Shown here: positions 41,940-51,700 of the stretch, piece by piece
How the letters are laid out: every line of letters begins with the position of its first letter
Position numbering within the stretch: position 1 is the stretch's first letter
Assembly: GCA_021824175.1 (NCBI GenBank)
Contig: JAKALP010000035.1
Location: 1-52,199 of the forward strand
From: Deltaproteobacteria bacterium
GTDB lineage: Bacteria; Desulfobacterota; Desulfobacteria; Desulfobacterales; Desulfosarcinaceae
Direction of reading: 5' to 3'
Length of the DNA: 52,199 bases
Notes under the pieces: model-generated
Database searches by the model: none
The model's input: only the letters and a program-made list of their open reading frames with translations
What the model was told of the DNA's origin: nothing
Translations under genes and position numbers: made by a program

Positions 41940-42890
41940 ATGAAATTGGGCTGTTTCTCAATAGACGGCGCGCGGACGATTGCGGTTTCATTTGAAGGCC
42001 AATGGGTTTCTTTGCACCATCTGCCAGTCGAACCACCTCTGGCCCAGGATATGATCGCCCTGCTGGACCGCTGGCGCGGAATACAGCCCGCCGTTGCGAC
42101 CGCATTGCAACAAGGCCAGGGCCAAGCGCTACCGGAAAACGCGGAACCCTGTTTGCCGTTTTCACCCGCCTCCCTGCGGGATTTTATGCTCTCCGAAACC
42201 CACGCCGTGAACGCGGCCCGGGGCATGGTCAGGCGCTTCATGCCCGGGGTCGCGCCAATTACCGGCGTATTCGAAAAAATCACCGGCAAAGCCTTCCCCG
42301 CTTTCAAGCCCAAGCCCATCTGGTATCGCCAACCGGTGTATTACTTCAGCAACCACCTCAATGTGGTCACCGACGGCGCTACCATTAATTGGCCGGATTA
42401 TACCAAGGCCCTGGATTACGAGATCGAGCTGGCCTTTGTCATCACCAAGCCCCTGTATAACACCACGACCGAAGAAGCCCTGGGCGCCGTGGGTGGATTT
42501 TTGATACTCAATGATTTCAGCGCCCGCGACTGCCAGCTGGAAGAGATGCGCAGCGGTTTCGGCCCTCAAAAAAGCAAACACTTCATCAATGCCGTTTCGC
42601 ACACCGTGGCCACGGCGGATGAAATTCTGCCCCAGGTGAACCAACTTAAAGGTGAAGTTCGAATCAATGGGAAGCAGGCGTGCGCGACGACCACGGCCGG
42701 CATGCAACACACCATCGCCGATGTCCTGGTTCATGTCTCTAAAAGCGAGCGCCTGCATCCTGGTGAACTCTTCGGCCTGGGTACTCTGCCAGGCGGCTGC
42801 GGCCTGGAAAACGGCCATTGGTTGCAAAAGGGCGACCAGATCGAATTGATCATCGAGAAGGTCGGTTCCTTACGCAACACCATCACTTGA
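41940..42890 (+). CDS. Fumarylacetoacetate hydrolase family protein
   Basis: 316 aa with the FAH fold. C-terminal core motifs: DYTKALDYEIELAFVITKP (metal-binding Glu pair), NDFSARDCQLEEMRSGFGPQKSKHF (conserved ND and Lys), and PGELFGLGTLPGGCGLENG. The family hydrolyses or decarboxylates beta-diketone-like acids, in the degradation of aromatic compounds among others. The substrate is unknown; the preceding PhlG-like gene suggests acylated phenolics or diketones. AAAGGGGAG precedes the ATG. Confidence 0.88.
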   Translation: MKLGCFSIDGARTIAVSFEGQWVSLHHLPVEPPLAQDMIALLDRWRGIQPAVATALQQGQGQALPENAEPCLPFSPASLRDFMLSETHAVNAARGMVRRFMPGVAPITGVFEKITGKAFPAFKPKPIWYRQPVYYFSNHLNVVTDGATINWPDYTKALDYEIELAFVITKPLYNTTTEEALGAVGGFLILNDFSARDCQLEEMRSGFGPQKSKHFINAVSHTVATADEILPQVNQLKGEVRINGKQACATTTAGMQHTIADVLVHVSKSERLHPGELFGLGTLPGGCGLENGHWLQKGDQIELIIEKVGSLRNTIT

Positions 42891-42962
42891 CTTCAGCAGC
42901 CCTATTGCCTATGAATAGTCTGGTTATTGGTTGAAATCACAAATTATTTCTATCTCCAGACT

Positions 42963-45062
42963 ATGAACATCCGACGCTTGCTCATCTTTTTGCCCGTTCT
43001 GGTAACCTCGGTTCTCTTGGCCTCTTATTTCTGGGTACCCAGCTATGAAGCCCAAACCCGCGGCAATCCGGATCGGCTGGTTCAATTCATCACGGCCTCA
43101 AGCGGCGATGCCAAGTACCTCAACCCGATTCTGTCGTCGGACAGCGCCAGCAGCCAAATCAACGGCATGATTTTTGAGGGATTGATCGATCGGGACGAAA
43201 ATCTCAATTTTCGCGGCCGGGTGGCCAAAGATTGGCGCATTTACGAATGCGCCTACTTTTACGTCAATGACCAGGCGACCACCCAGCGCTGGGGCAAATT
43301 GGACGCCGCGGCCTTGGCCCGGCATCTGAACCAGGAACTGGTGGGCAAGCAACCCGATTGGCAGCACCTTAAAGCCGTAGAGTTGCTGCCGCCGCAATCC
43401 TCCACCCAAAGCCACACCCTGGGACAAGGCGAAGAAGCCCGCGCCATTGAAGTCCGCGTCGATGCACCGGCCCGCATCCGGCTGACCCTGGACAAAGTGG
43501 ATCAACTTTTATTTCAGCGGCTACAAACTTTATTAGGCCCGAATTACTTCTCCACCTTCGATCCCACCCCCCTGGTGCATCCGTCCGTCGAATTGCCCAG
43601 CGATCAGTTGCAAGCCCTGGCCCGCCAAATGCTGCCTGCTACGGTGCATAACCCGATTATCGAATTTCAATTGCGGCCGGGCGTTCGTTTCCATGATGGC
43701 CGCGAAGTCACGGCCCAGGATGTACTTTTTACTTACAACGCCATCATGAATCCCAAGAATATTTCGCCACGCAGCCCGGATTATGAACCCGTGCAAAGCG
43801 TGGAAGTGATCGACCCTTTGACCGTGCGCATCATTTACAAACGACTTTACTCGCCGGCCCTGGAATCCTGGGGCATGGGTATTTTGCCGGCCCATCTGCT
43901 CAATGATGAAGCCCTGGCCGTTGAAGCCAAAGCCAAAGGCATTCCTGCCGAAAAATTCAGCCTGCGCCAAAGCGACTTCAACAGCCGGCCCATCGGCTGC
44001 GGGCCGTTTGTCTTCCAGGAGTGGAAATCGGATCGATTTATCCGCCTCAAACGCTTTGACGACTATTGGGAAGGGGCGCCCAACTATAAAGAATACGTCA
44101 TGCGCATCATTCCCGATCCCCTGACCCAGGAGATGGAACTCTATGCCGGCACCATCGATGACTACAACGTCCAACCCCATCAGGTGGCGCGTCTGAAAAA
44201 GGACCCACGCTTTCAGAATTTCTCCGGCACCTCCTTTGGCTATCACTACATCGGCTATAATGAGCGCCGGCCGCCTTTTGACGATCCCAGGGTACGCCGC
44301 GCCCTGGGCATGGCCATAGACGTTAAAAAGATCATCAAATACGTCATGTACGGTCAGGGAGAAGAGATCACCGGACCGTTCCCCAAGCAAACGGATTATT
44401 ACGATCATAAGATCCCGCCCCTGCCCTACGACCCCAAAGGCGCGGTGGCCTTGTTAGCCGAAGCCGGGTGGAAGCCAGGACCGGACGGCTACCTGCAAAA
44501 AGATGGCAAACGATTCGCCTTTACCCTGATCACCAACAACGGCAACCCCATCCGCAAAGCCATTCTGGCTATTGCCCAGGATGCCTGGAAGAAGATCGGC
44601 ATCCAGGTGGAGACCGATTTGTTGGAGTGGTCGGTCTTTATCGAAAAACGAGTCAATCAACTGGATTTCGATGCCTTAATCCTGGGATGGTCCATGGGCA
44701 TCGACCCGGATCTCTATCAAATCTGGCATTCGAGCCAGACCGGCAAATACCAGCTCAACTTCGTAGGTTTTTCCAACCCGGAGGCCGACGATCTGATCAT
44801 CAAAATCCGGCAGGAGTACGATCATGCCCAGCAGGTGCGCTATTGCCACCAGCTGCACGCCCTCATTGCCGAAGAACAGCCCTATACCTTCTTGTTTGTC
44901 AACCGCTGGACCGCCCTGATGGACAAGCGCATTGTCAGGGAAGTGAGGGCCGCCGACGGTACGATCGCCTACAAGCCGATCACGCCGACCAAGACCGGCA
45001 CCTATACTTTCTACTTCAACCAGTGGGTCAAACTGCCCCAGGCCCCCACCTTCGAGCAATAG
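42963..45062 (+). CDS. ABC transporter substrate-binding protein (Dpp/Opp type)
   Basis: 699 aa, SBP_bac_5 family, binding peptides or similar solutes in the periplasm. An N-terminal hydrophobic segment (residues 6-22) has no lipobox, so it is probably membrane-anchored or Sec-cleaved. Family phrases: KYLNPILSSDSASSQINGMIFEGLI, LRPGVRFHDGREVTAQDVLFTYNAIMNP, IGCGPFVFQEWKSD and VRRALGMAIDVKKIIKYVMYGQG. It is longer than the usual 500-560 aa because of an insertion between the first strand region and RPGVRFHDG (about residues 90-215). Followed at 14 bp by its permease. The start lacks a ribosome site. Confidence 0.9.
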   Translation: MNIRRLLIFLPVLVTSVLLASYFWVPSYEAQTRGNPDRLVQFITASSGDAKYLNPILSSDSASSQINGMIFEGLIDRDENLNFRGRVAKDWRIYECAYFYVNDQATTQRWGKLDAAALARHLNQELVGKQPDWQHLKAVELLPPQSSTQSHTLGQGEEARAIEVRVDAPARIRLTLDKVDQLLFQRLQTLLGPNYFSTFDPTPLVHPSVELPSDQLQALARQMLPATVHNPIIEFQLRPGVRFHDGREVTAQDVLFTYNAIMNPKNISPRSPDYEPVQSVEVIDPLTVRIIYKRLYSPALESWGMGILPAHLLNDEALAVEAKAKGIPAEKFSLRQSDFNSRPIGCGPFVFQEWKSDRFIRLKRFDDYWEGAPNYKEYVMRIIPDPLTQEMELYAGTIDDYNVQPHQVARLKKDPRFQNFSGTSFGYHYIGYNERRPPFDDPRVRRALGMAIDVKKIIKYVMYGQGEEITGPFPKQTDYYDHKIPPLPYDPKGAVALLAEAGWKPGPDGYLQKDGKRFAFTLITNNGNPIRKAILAIAQDAWKKIGIQVETDLLEWSVFIEKRVNQLDFDALILGWSMGIDPDLYQIWHSSQTGKYQLNFVGFSNPEADDLIIKIRQEYDHAQQVRYCHQLHALIAEEQPYTFLFVNRWTALMDKRIVREVRAADGTIAYKPITPTKTGTYTFYFNQWVKLPQAPTFEQ

Positions 45063-45076
45063 GGAGAAGAACAGCG

Positions 45077-46039
45077 ATGTTATCTTTTCTTGGCCGCAGT
45101 CTGATCCAGAAGCTGGTGACGCTCTTCTTCGTCTCGGTGGTCTCTTTTTTAGTGATCAAACTGGCGCCGGGACAACCCAGTCAGATCGATCCCCTCAACC
45201 CCAAATTCACGCCCGAAATCGTGGAACGCATCCGCAAAGTATATCACCTGGACCAGCCCCTGCACGTTCAATATCTTCTCTACTACAAGGATCTTTTTAC
45301 CGGCAAAGTCGTCTCCTGGCGCGACGAGCGGCCCGTGCTGGGCAAAATCTGGGAACGTTTCCTAAACAGTCTGCCCTTGTTTATCGTGGGCACGCTGCTC
45401 ACTTGGACCTTCTCCTTTCCCGTGGGCATTCGCTCGGCCATTCACCGCGACGGCTGGTATGACAAATCCACCACCCTGATCTCCTACTTTCTGATCTCCA
45501 TCCCCGGCTTCTTCTTCGCATACATTTTGATCATCCTGGTGGTGACCAAGCTCAATGTGCCGGTCATCGATATGCAGACCTTCGGCGTCACATCGGCATC
45601 GCCGCTGGTTCACTTCATGGACCGCTTGTGGCACCTGGTGCTGCCGTCAGTGCTGGGCGCCACTGGGGGCATCGCCGTGCTCTCCCGCTATGTACGCAGC
45701 CAGATGCTGGAGATCATCGGCCAGGATTATGTCCGCACCGCCAAGGCCAAGGGTCTGGATGAGGACCGCGTTTACTACCGCCACGCCTTGCGCAACGCAT
45801 TGCTGCCCTTTGTCACCATGTTCGGCATGATCCTGCCGGGACTCATCGGCGGATCGGTGATCATCGAATCGATCTTCTCCTGGCCGGGCATGGGCCGCTT
45901 GGCCTATGAAGCCATATTGGGACGGGATTATCCCGTGATATTGACCATCAACTTTATCTCCGCCGTGCTGGTGCTGGCCGGGACCCTGGTTTCCGACCTG
46001 CTCTATATGGTGGTGGACCCCAGGATTCGTTTGGAATGA
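45077..46039 (+). CDS. Peptide-type ABC permease (DppB/OppB-like)
   Basis: 320 aa, about six membrane segments. N-terminal FLGRSLIQKLVTLFFVSVVS followed by LAPGQP, a coupling loop EIIGQDYVRTAKAKGLDEDRVYYRHALRNALLP (EAA motif), and the C-terminal segment with VVDPRIR, all typical of DppB/OppB. GGGAGAAG precedes the ATG. Its stop overlaps the next permease start (ATGA), so the two subunits are translated together. Confidence 0.95.
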   Translation: MLSFLGRSLIQKLVTLFFVSVVSFLVIKLAPGQPSQIDPLNPKFTPEIVERIRKVYHLDQPLHVQYLLYYKDLFTGKVVSWRDERPVLGKIWERFLNSLPLFIVGTLLTWTFSFPVGIRSAIHRDGWYDKSTTLISYFLISIPGFFFAYILIILVVTKLNVPVIDMQTFGVTSASPLVHFMDRLWHLVLPSVLGATGGIAVLSRYVRSQMLEIIGQDYVRTAKAKGLDEDRVYYRHALRNALLPFVTMFGMILPGLIGGSVIIESIFSWPGMGRLAYEAILGRDYPVILTINFISAVLVLAGTLVSDLLYMVVDPRIRLE

Positions 46040-47208
46040 TGCAACCGGACACCCAACGGCCCCAGACCGTATCCGATGATGTTACCCTCATGCCGCCTTC
46101 GCGTTCTCCCTGGGCCGAAACATGGCGCCTGCTGCGCAAGAATCGCGTGGCTTTTACGGGGTTCATTGTCTTCGTGCTTTTCTTCTTTATCGCTCTGGCG
46201 GGCATGGCGTTGACTTCAGGCGCCCATCCGGTCCTGGACCCGGCCCAGGTGCGGCTTCAGGAAAAGCTGCGCCCGCCCTTGTCCGCGCCCAAGCTGGATT
46301 CCTTGAAACCTGAAGAAATTCCCCCGTTGGGCCGCTATGTACTGGGCACCGATGATCTGGGCCGCGATGTCTTTGCCCGTATGCTGCAAGGCGCTTGGGT
46401 GTCGCTCACCGTGGGTTTCGTGGCCGTGGGCATCTCAGTGGCCATCGGCATCCTGCTGGGGGGCATTGCCGGCTATCTGGGCCGCTACTATATCCAATTG
46501 GGTCATCTGATCTATTGGACATTGGTGGTCTGCGCCATCTTCCTGGCATTGGCCCAATCGCTGCCGGCCGCACTGCTCTGCACGCTCGGCGCTGGCGCCG
46601 GCTGGCTCTTTTACTACCGGCGCCGCCGCCATCCGGACCGGCCGGTGGCCAAGGGCCTTCGTTGGCTGATCTGGCCGGCCATCAGCGTAGATGCGCTCAT
46701 CGTGCGCCTGGTGGATATCATGCTGTGCTTCCCATCGTTCTTCTTGATTTTGACGGTGGTGGCCTTGCTCAAACCCAGCCTCTTCAACATCATGGTGGTC
46801 ATCGGTTTGACCAGTTGGGAAGGCACCACGCGCTTTGTGCGGGCCGAATTTCTTTCCCTGCGCGAGCAGGATTTTGTAGCCGCGGCGCGCGCTTTGGGCC
46901 TGAGCGACCTGCGCATCATCTTCCGCCACATCATGCCCAACGCCCTGGCGCCGGTGCTGGTGTCAGCCACCCTGGGCATTGCCTCGGCCATGCTTACCGA
47001 AGCGGGTCTTAGCTTTTTGGGATTTGGTGTACCGCCGCCCCACGCCACCTGGGGCAATATTCTTTCCGACGGCAAAGATTATATCTTCGATGCCCCCTGG
47101 TTGACCTTCGCACCCGGCATCACGATCCTGGTAGTGGTGCTGGCTTTCAATCTCTTCGGCGAAGGTATGCGCGACATCTTGAATCCCAAACTGCGGGAGA
47201 GAAATTGA
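46036..47208 (+). CDS. Peptide-type ABC permease (DppC/OppC-like) with extra membrane insert
   Basis: 390 aa, longer than typical DppC (about 300). The OppC-type N-terminus (WRLLRKNRVAFTGFIVFVLF), YVLGTDDLGRDVFARMLQGAW and the C-terminal EAA loop (FVAAARALGLSDLRIIFRHIMPNALAP) are normal. Between GGIAGYLGRYY and VDALIVRLVDIMLCFPSFF lies an insert of about 70 residues with two additional hydrophobic segments and a basic loop (YYRRRRHPDRPVAKG). It interrupts a region that is contiguous in classic permeases but leaves the EAA motif intact. Translationally coupled to the preceding permease. Confidence 0.9.
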   Translation: MMQPDTQRPQTVSDDVTLMPPSRSPWAETWRLLRKNRVAFTGFIVFVLFFFIALAGMALTSGAHPVLDPAQVRLQEKLRPPLSAPKLDSLKPEEIPPLGRYVLGTDDLGRDVFARMLQGAWVSLTVGFVAVGISVAIGILLGGIAGYLGRYYIQLGHLIYWTLVVCAIFLALAQSLPAALLCTLGAGAGWLFYYRRRRHPDRPVAKGLRWLIWPAISVDALIVRLVDIMLCFPSFFLILTVVALLKPSLFNIMVVIGLTSWEGTTRFVRAEFLSLREQDFVAAARALGLSDLRIIFRHIMPNALAPVLVSATLGIASAMLTEAGLSFLGFGVPPPHATWGNILSDGKDYIFDAPWLTFAPGITILVVVLAFNLFGEGMRDILNPKLRERN

Positions 47209-47236
47209 TATTCACACAAAGATATAAAGAGTGTTG

Positions 47237-48247
47237 ATGCAGACATCCAACGACATCGTCCTATCAGTAGAAAATCTCCAGGTTCACTTCCACGGTGAGG
47301 GACCGGTGGCCAAAGCTGTAGACGGCATCGATTACCAGATCCGCGGCCAGCAAACCGTGTGCATTGTTGGCGAATCAGGCTGCGGCAAAACCGTCACGGC
47401 CCTGGCGGTCATGGGATTGCTGCCCCAGCCGCCGGCTCAAATCGCGGCCGGCGCTATCTACTTCCGGGGCCAATCGCTGCTGGAGATGAGCCCGGCGGAA
47501 CTGCGCGCCGTGCGCGGCCGCGGCATCGCCATGGTGTTTCAGGAACCCATGACCTCGCTCAACCCCGTCTTCACCATCGGCGACCAGATCAGCGAAATGA
47601 TCCGCACCCACGAACCGGTCAGCGCCTCCGACGCGGCCCGGCGCGTGCTGCAACTGCTCGACGATGTCGGCATTCCCGACCCGGCCCGGCGCATCAAAGA
47701 TTACCCCCACCAGCTCAGCGGCGGCCAGCGCCAGCGCGTCATGATCGCCATGGCCCTGGCCTGCGAGCCGGACCTGATCATCGCCGATGAACCCACCACG
47801 GCCCTGGATGTCACGGTGCAGGCCCAAATCTTGAAATTGCTTCGCGACCTTCAGGCGCGAAAGAAAATGGCCATCCAATACATCACCCACGACCTGGGCG
47901 TCGTGGCGGCCATTGCCGACCAGGTCTATGTCATGTATGCCGGTGTGATCGCCGAGCAAGGCACTACCGATCATATCTTCAAAAACGCGGCCCATCCCTA
48001 CACACGGGCCCTGCTGGCGGCCCTGCCCACCAGAAATAAACGCGGGCTGCGGCTCTACAGCATCCCGGGTTCGGTGCCCCATCCGGCCTACAAACCCAAA
48101 GGATGCCCGTTTCACCCCCGTTGCGAGTTGCGGCAACCTTCCTGCATGGAGGATTTTCCCCAACTGTGCGATTTCGGCAAAGGGCATCTCGTTCGCTGCC
48201 CCATCACCTTCGCCGATCGCGGCGCCGGTAAGCAGAGGTTGACATGA
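47237..48247 (+). CDS. Peptide ABC transporter ATP-binding protein (DppD-like)
   Basis: 336 aa with all nucleotide-binding motifs: Walker [10 protein letters not shown] loop [10 protein letters not shown], signature LSGGQRQRV, Walker [13 protein letters not shown] and the switch His in ITHDLG. The C-terminal extension with [15 protein letters not shown] is the oligopeptide-transporter domain whose cysteines hold an FeS cluster in some family members. GTG 47231 is an alternative start. It overlaps the next ATPase gene by 4 bp. Confidence 0.95.
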   Translation: MQTSNDIVLSVENLQVHFHGEGPVAKAVDGIDYQIRGQQTVCIVGESGCGKTVTALAVMGLLPQPPAQIAAGAIYFRGQSLLEMSPAELRAVRGRGIAMVFQEPMTSLNPVFTIGDQISEMIRTHEPVSASDAARRVLQLLDDVGIPDPARRIKDYPHQLSGGQRQRVMIAMALACEPDLIIADEPTTALDVTVQAQILKLLRDLQARKKMAIQYITHDLGVVAAIADQVYVMYAGVIAEQGTTDHIFKNAAHPYTRALLAALPTRNKRGLRLYSIPGSVPHPAYKPKGCPFHPRCELRQPSCMEDFPQLCDFGKGHLVRCPITFADRGAGKQRLT

Positions 48248-49218
48248 ACGAGACCCAGGCCCCGATTTTGGCGGTGGAGAATTTAAAGAAATACTTCCCG
48301 GTGCGCCAAGGATTCTTCAAACGCGAACAAGCGCCGGTGCGCGCCGTGGATGGCGTGGACCTCTCCATTTGGCCCCGTCACACCCTGGGCCTGGTGGGCG
48401 AAAGCGGCTGCGGCAAAACCACGGTCGCCCGCCTGATTTTGCGCTTGCTTGACCCGGACAGCGGCATCATCCGGTTCAACGGTCAGGAGATCAGCCTTTT
48501 GGACGAACAGCGCTTCAAACCCTTGCGCAAACAGATCCAGATGATCTTCCAGGACCCTTACAGCTCCTTAAATCCCCGCATGACCGTAGCCCAATCCATT
48601 GCCGAAGGCGTGCGCATTGCCGGCATCCGTGAAAACACCGCCCAGCGCCGCCGCATTGAGCAATTGTTGTCAATGGTCGGCATGCCCAAAGCCAGCGCCG
48701 ACCGCTATCCGCATGAATTCAGCGGCGGCCAGCGCCAGCGCGTGGGTATTGCGCGGGCCTTGAGCGTCGCGCCGCGGCTGATCCTCTGTGACGAACCCAT
48801 CTCGGCGCTGGATGTCTCCATCCAGGCCCAGATCATCAATCTGCTCAAGGATCTGCAACAAGAGCTGGGCTTGAGCTATCTCTTCATCTCCCATGACCTC
48901 AACGTGGTGAGTTATATCTGCGATCATGTCTGCGTCATGTATCGCGGTCAGATCATGGAGTCCGCTCCGGCCGCCGAAATCTTCGAAAATCCCCAGCATC
49001 CCTACACCCTCAAACTGCTCGCCGCGGCGCCCAACGCCGAACTGGTTGGTAAGGCGGAGTCCATCCCACCGTTGGCGACCAATCCGGCCGCGGCCCAATC
49101 CCCTTGCAGCTTCGCACCCCAATGCCCGGAGTTCGCGCCGGCCTGCGCACACGAGCCGCCCGCTCTGCGGGTAGTGGCGCCGGGACATTTTGTGCGCTGC
49201 TTACCGAAGGCCGGGTGA
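48244..49218 (+). CDS. Peptide ABC transporter ATP-binding protein (DppF-like)
   Basis: 324 aa. Walker [55 protein letters not shown] and ISHDLNVV are intact; the Cys-containing oligopeptide C-terminal domain (CSFAPQCPEFAPAC) is present. It forms the ATPase pair with the upstream DppD-like protein and completes the SBP-permease-permease-ATPase-ATPase operon. Confidence 0.95.
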   Translation: MNETQAPILAVENLKKYFPVRQGFFKREQAPVRAVDGVDLSIWPRHTLGLVGESGCGKTTVARLILRLLDPDSGIIRFNGQEISLLDEQRFKPLRKQIQMIFQDPYSSLNPRMTVAQSIAEGVRIAGIRENTAQRRRIEQLLSMVGMPKASADRYPHEFSGGQRQRVGIARALSVAPRLILCDEPISALDVSIQAQIINLLKDLQQELGLSYLFISHDLNVVSYICDHVCVMYRGQIMESAPAAEIFENPQHPYTLKLLAAAPNAELVGKAESIPPLATNPAAAQSPCSFAPQCPEFAPACAHEPPALRVVAPGHFVRCLPKAG

Positions 49219-49294
49219 TTTGACCTTAATGGCGTTTGCCCCTGGATGTTGTCCCTTGACAAGCTGCAACCAAAGTGGATAAGGTCAGCCTCTT

Positions 49295-50086
49295 ATGAAT
49301 TTGGATCGAGTCAAACAGATCGGTGTGCGCGCTGCCTACCGCGCCGGCGAGAGAATCAACCAATACTTCGGCAAGGCTTTTCGCGTGACCAAGAAGGGGG
49401 TCATGGACTTGGTCACGGAAGCGGATTTCGCATCCGAAGAGATCGTACTGGCCACCATTCGCGAAGCATTCCCCGATCATGCCATATTGGCCGAGGAAAG
49501 CGGCGCTTCCAACTCCCCCAGCCCCGATCTCTGGATCATTGATCCATTGGATGGCACCACCAATTTTGCCCATGGATTGCCAATCTTCTCGGTATCCATC
49601 GCTTACAGCCACAACAACCAGATCATGCTGGGCGTTGTTTTTAATCCCATCAACGGCGAGCTTTTCACCGCCGTTCGCGGCGGAGGCGCAGCCCTGAATG
49701 GCGAAGCGATCCATGTCTCTGCGACTGCGACGGTGGGCGATAGTCTTTTGGTTACCGGGTTCCCCTATTCGGTCCGGACGGCCTGCCCGCCTTTGCCCTT
49801 AAACCGTTTTGAGCGTTGCCTGACCGCCGCCCAGGGCATCCGGCGCTTGGGGTCAGCCGCTTTGGATCTGTGCTATGTGGCCTGCGGCCGCTTTGATGGT
49901 TTTTGGGAAGAGCAATTGAAGCCCTGGGATACAGCGGCGGGTATGCTGATTGCCACCGAGGCCGGCGGACGGGTAACCGACTTTGCCGATCACCTTTTCA
50001 ACATCAACGACAAACAACTACTGGCGACCAATGGCGCCATCCATGCCGAAATGATCGGGCTTTTAAACTTAAAGGATTGCGCATGA
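49295..50086 (+). CDS. suhB: Inositol-monophosphatase family protein (SuhB-like)
   Basis: 263 aa Mg-dependent phosphatase. Metal-site motifs are AEES (first), DPLDGTTNF (second) and WDTAAGMLIATEAGG near the end, all complete; the N-terminal helix VRAAYRAGERINQYFGK and DLVTEADFASEE are typical. Possible roles are hydrolysis of inositol phosphates or 3'-phosphoadenosine phosphate-type substrates, or the rRNA transcription role of SuhB; context does not decide. Its stop overlaps the next small gene by 4 bp. Confidence 0.93.
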   Translation: MNLDRVKQIGVRAAYRAGERINQYFGKAFRVTKKGVMDLVTEADFASEEIVLATIREAFPDHAILAEESGASNSPSPDLWIIDPLDGTTNFAHGLPIFSVSIAYSHNNQIMLGVVFNPINGELFTAVRGGGAALNGEAIHVSATATVGDSLLVTGFPYSVRTACPPLPLNRFERCLTAAQGIRRLGSAALDLCYVACGRFDGFWEEQLKPWDTAAGMLIATEAGGRVTDFADHLFNINDKQLLATNGAIHAEMIGLLNLKDCA

Positions 50087-50280
50087 TTCACCCCATTCAC
50101 CTGGGCTCTGGTTTTGACGAGCACCTGGACTGTTTCGGTGATTATTCCAAGGACAATCCCTTGTGCGCCAAATACTGCGCCTTGCGCCTGGGGTGCGCTG
50201 TCCAAAAGGAACATAACATCCGCATGGAGATTTTATCCGATCTCTCCACTAACGAAGAGAGAATCGACATCATTCAGTAA
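50083..50280 (+). CDS. Small Cys-containing conserved protein
   Basis: 65 aa starting at the ATGA overlap with suhB, so it is translationally coupled. Four cysteines lie in HLDCFGDYSKDNPLCAKYCA and LRLGCAVQK (Cys18, 28, 32, 38), arranged like a small metal- or FeS-binding site. I recall similar short proteins next to other Desulfobacterota genes but cannot name a family. It ends 33 bp before the bidirectional terminator. Confidence 0.7.
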   Translation: MIHPIHLGSGFDEHLDCFGDYSKDNPLCAKYCALRLGCAVQKEHNIRMEILSDLSTNEERIDIIQ

Positions 50281-50306
50281 TTCTCTCCAAATAGTGCCTG
50301 AACAAA

Positions 50307-50351
50307 AAAATAAAGGGTTAGCCGGCAGAACACTGGCTAACCCTCTTTTTT
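50307..50351. terminator. Bidirectional rho-independent terminator
   Basis: AGGGTTAGCC (50314-50323) and GGCTAACCCT (50335-50344) form a perfect 10-bp stem around 11 nt. TTTTTT follows on the plus strand, and the minus strand reads TTTATTTTTTTG after the stem. It serves both the suhB unit and convergent dnaA. Confidence 0.92.
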
Positions 50352-50359
50352 GGTGAAAA

Positions 50360-51700
50360 TTAATAATCGCCCGCTTCAAGCTTTTTGGATAAATATTCGA
50401 TATGGCCTTGAATGGGGCCACCCTGTTTTAATCCTTTTTCCACTACGCCGATGGCGTGCAGAGCCGTGGCGTGATACCGATTGAAACTCTTACCGATGAC
50501 CTGCAAGGGTTGATCGGTATAACGCCGGGCCAAGTAGATGGCCACCTGACGCGGACGCACCAGAGATTGTTTGCGGGAGCGTGAAATGAGCTCCTTAGGA
50601 CTGACATTGTAATACTTGCAGACCAGGCTTTTAATATGGTTGATGGTAATGCTTTGGGCCTGGCTGACCATGTTCTTCACCACTTCGGCGGCCAAGGCAA
50701 TATCAATGGGTGTTTCCAGAAGTGATGCTTTCGTGGTCACGCCCACCAATCCACTTTTGAGTTGACGCACATCGTGAGTCAATTCGGTGGCCAAGTATTC
50801 CAATACTTCCGATGGGATTTGCCAGTCGTTGGCCAAAGCATACTTCTTCAGTATCTTCATACGCAGTCGGTAATCGGGCGGATCAATGCTGGAAATCAGG
50901 CCACAAACCAACCTCGACCGCAGGTTGTCATTCAGCTTGGGAATCTCCGAAGGCGAAAAACAACTAGAGAAGATGATCTTCTTATTCTCATTATACATGG
51001 AATCCAGCGTGTGGGACAGCTCGATTTGCGTGCGGTTTTTGCCGCTCAAATAGTGAATATCCTCGAGCAGAAGTACATCGCAGCCCTTATGATATTTCTC
51101 TTTGAAGGCACTAACGGAGTTTGTCTTGTAAGAAGTCACCATCTCATTGGTGAAATCTTCGGCGGTCATGTAAAATACGCGCTCCGTTGAAGATTCAGCC
51201 ATAATCTGATGGCCAATGGCCTGGGTCAAATGACTTTTGCCCATGCCGGTTTTGGAGAGAAGAAAAAGCGAGTGCTGCTGGATATTCTTCCGAACCGCCA
51301 GGGCCATGGCCGCCGAATAGGCAAATTCATTATTCTTACCGACCACGAATTGGTCGAAAGTATAATCTTGCCGGAGTAGCCGCCCAAAATGGGGTTGCAC
51401 CACCATATTAGGTAGTGGCATCTGCTCCGCCGGCGGATCGATTTTCTTTTTGCTCCCGTTGCCGTTGGCGATCACCAAGTCCAACTCCATGGTATTGCCG
51501 GTCAGACGTTTGAGTTCTGATCGAATCAATTCGCTGAACTGGCCCATCACTCTTTTATGGAAGAACAAATTCGGGCAGTTCAACTGCATGGTATTGGTAT
51601 CGGTCGAGGCCATTTCCAAGGGCTCGATCCACATGCGGAACGCGTGCGAAGGGATTTGGGTTGACAGCGCGGCCTTGACTTTATCCCAGATAAGCTCCAT
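50360..51700 (-). CDS. dnaA: Chromosomal replication initiator DnaA (atypical motifs)
   Basis: 446 aa, all four DnaA domains: domain I (ELIWDKVKAALSTQIPSHAFRMWIEPL), a short linker, the AAA+ ATPase (YTFDQFVVGKNNEFAYSAA; Walker A SKTGMGKSH instead of GGxGLGKTH; Walker B DVLLLEDIHYLSGK) and the C-terminal DNA-binding domain (SRKQSLVRPRQVAIYLARRYT). The signature usually read as FGGRDHTTVLHA is FNRYHATALHA, with Asp and one Thr replaced. Thus DNA recognition may differ from the E. coli type. DnaA-box-like sequences stand in the AT-rich region upstream. I infer it is the real initiator because domain I and the origin-like spacer are present. Confidence 0.92.
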   Translation of the reverse strand: MELIWDKVKAALSTQIPSHAFRMWIEPLEMASTDTNTMQLNCPNLFFHKRVMGQFSELIRSELKRLTGNTMELDLVIANGNGSKKKIDPPAEQMPLPNMVVQPHFGRLLRQDYTFDQFVVGKNNEFAYSAAMALAVRKNIQQHSLFLLSKTGMGKSHLTQAIGHQIMAESSTERVFYMTAEDFTNEMVTSYKTNSVSAFKEKYHKGCDVLLLEDIHYLSGKNRTQIELSHTLDSMYNENKKIIFSSCFSPSEIPKLNDNLRSRLVCGLISSIDPPDYRLRMKILKKYALANDWQIPSEVLEYLATELTHDVRQLKSGLVGVTTKASLLETPIDIALAAEVVKNMVSQAQSITINHIKSLVCKYYNVSPKELISRSRKQSLVRPRQVAIYLARRYTDQPLQVIGKSFNRYHATALHAIGVVEKGLKQGGPIQGHIEYLSKKLEAGDY

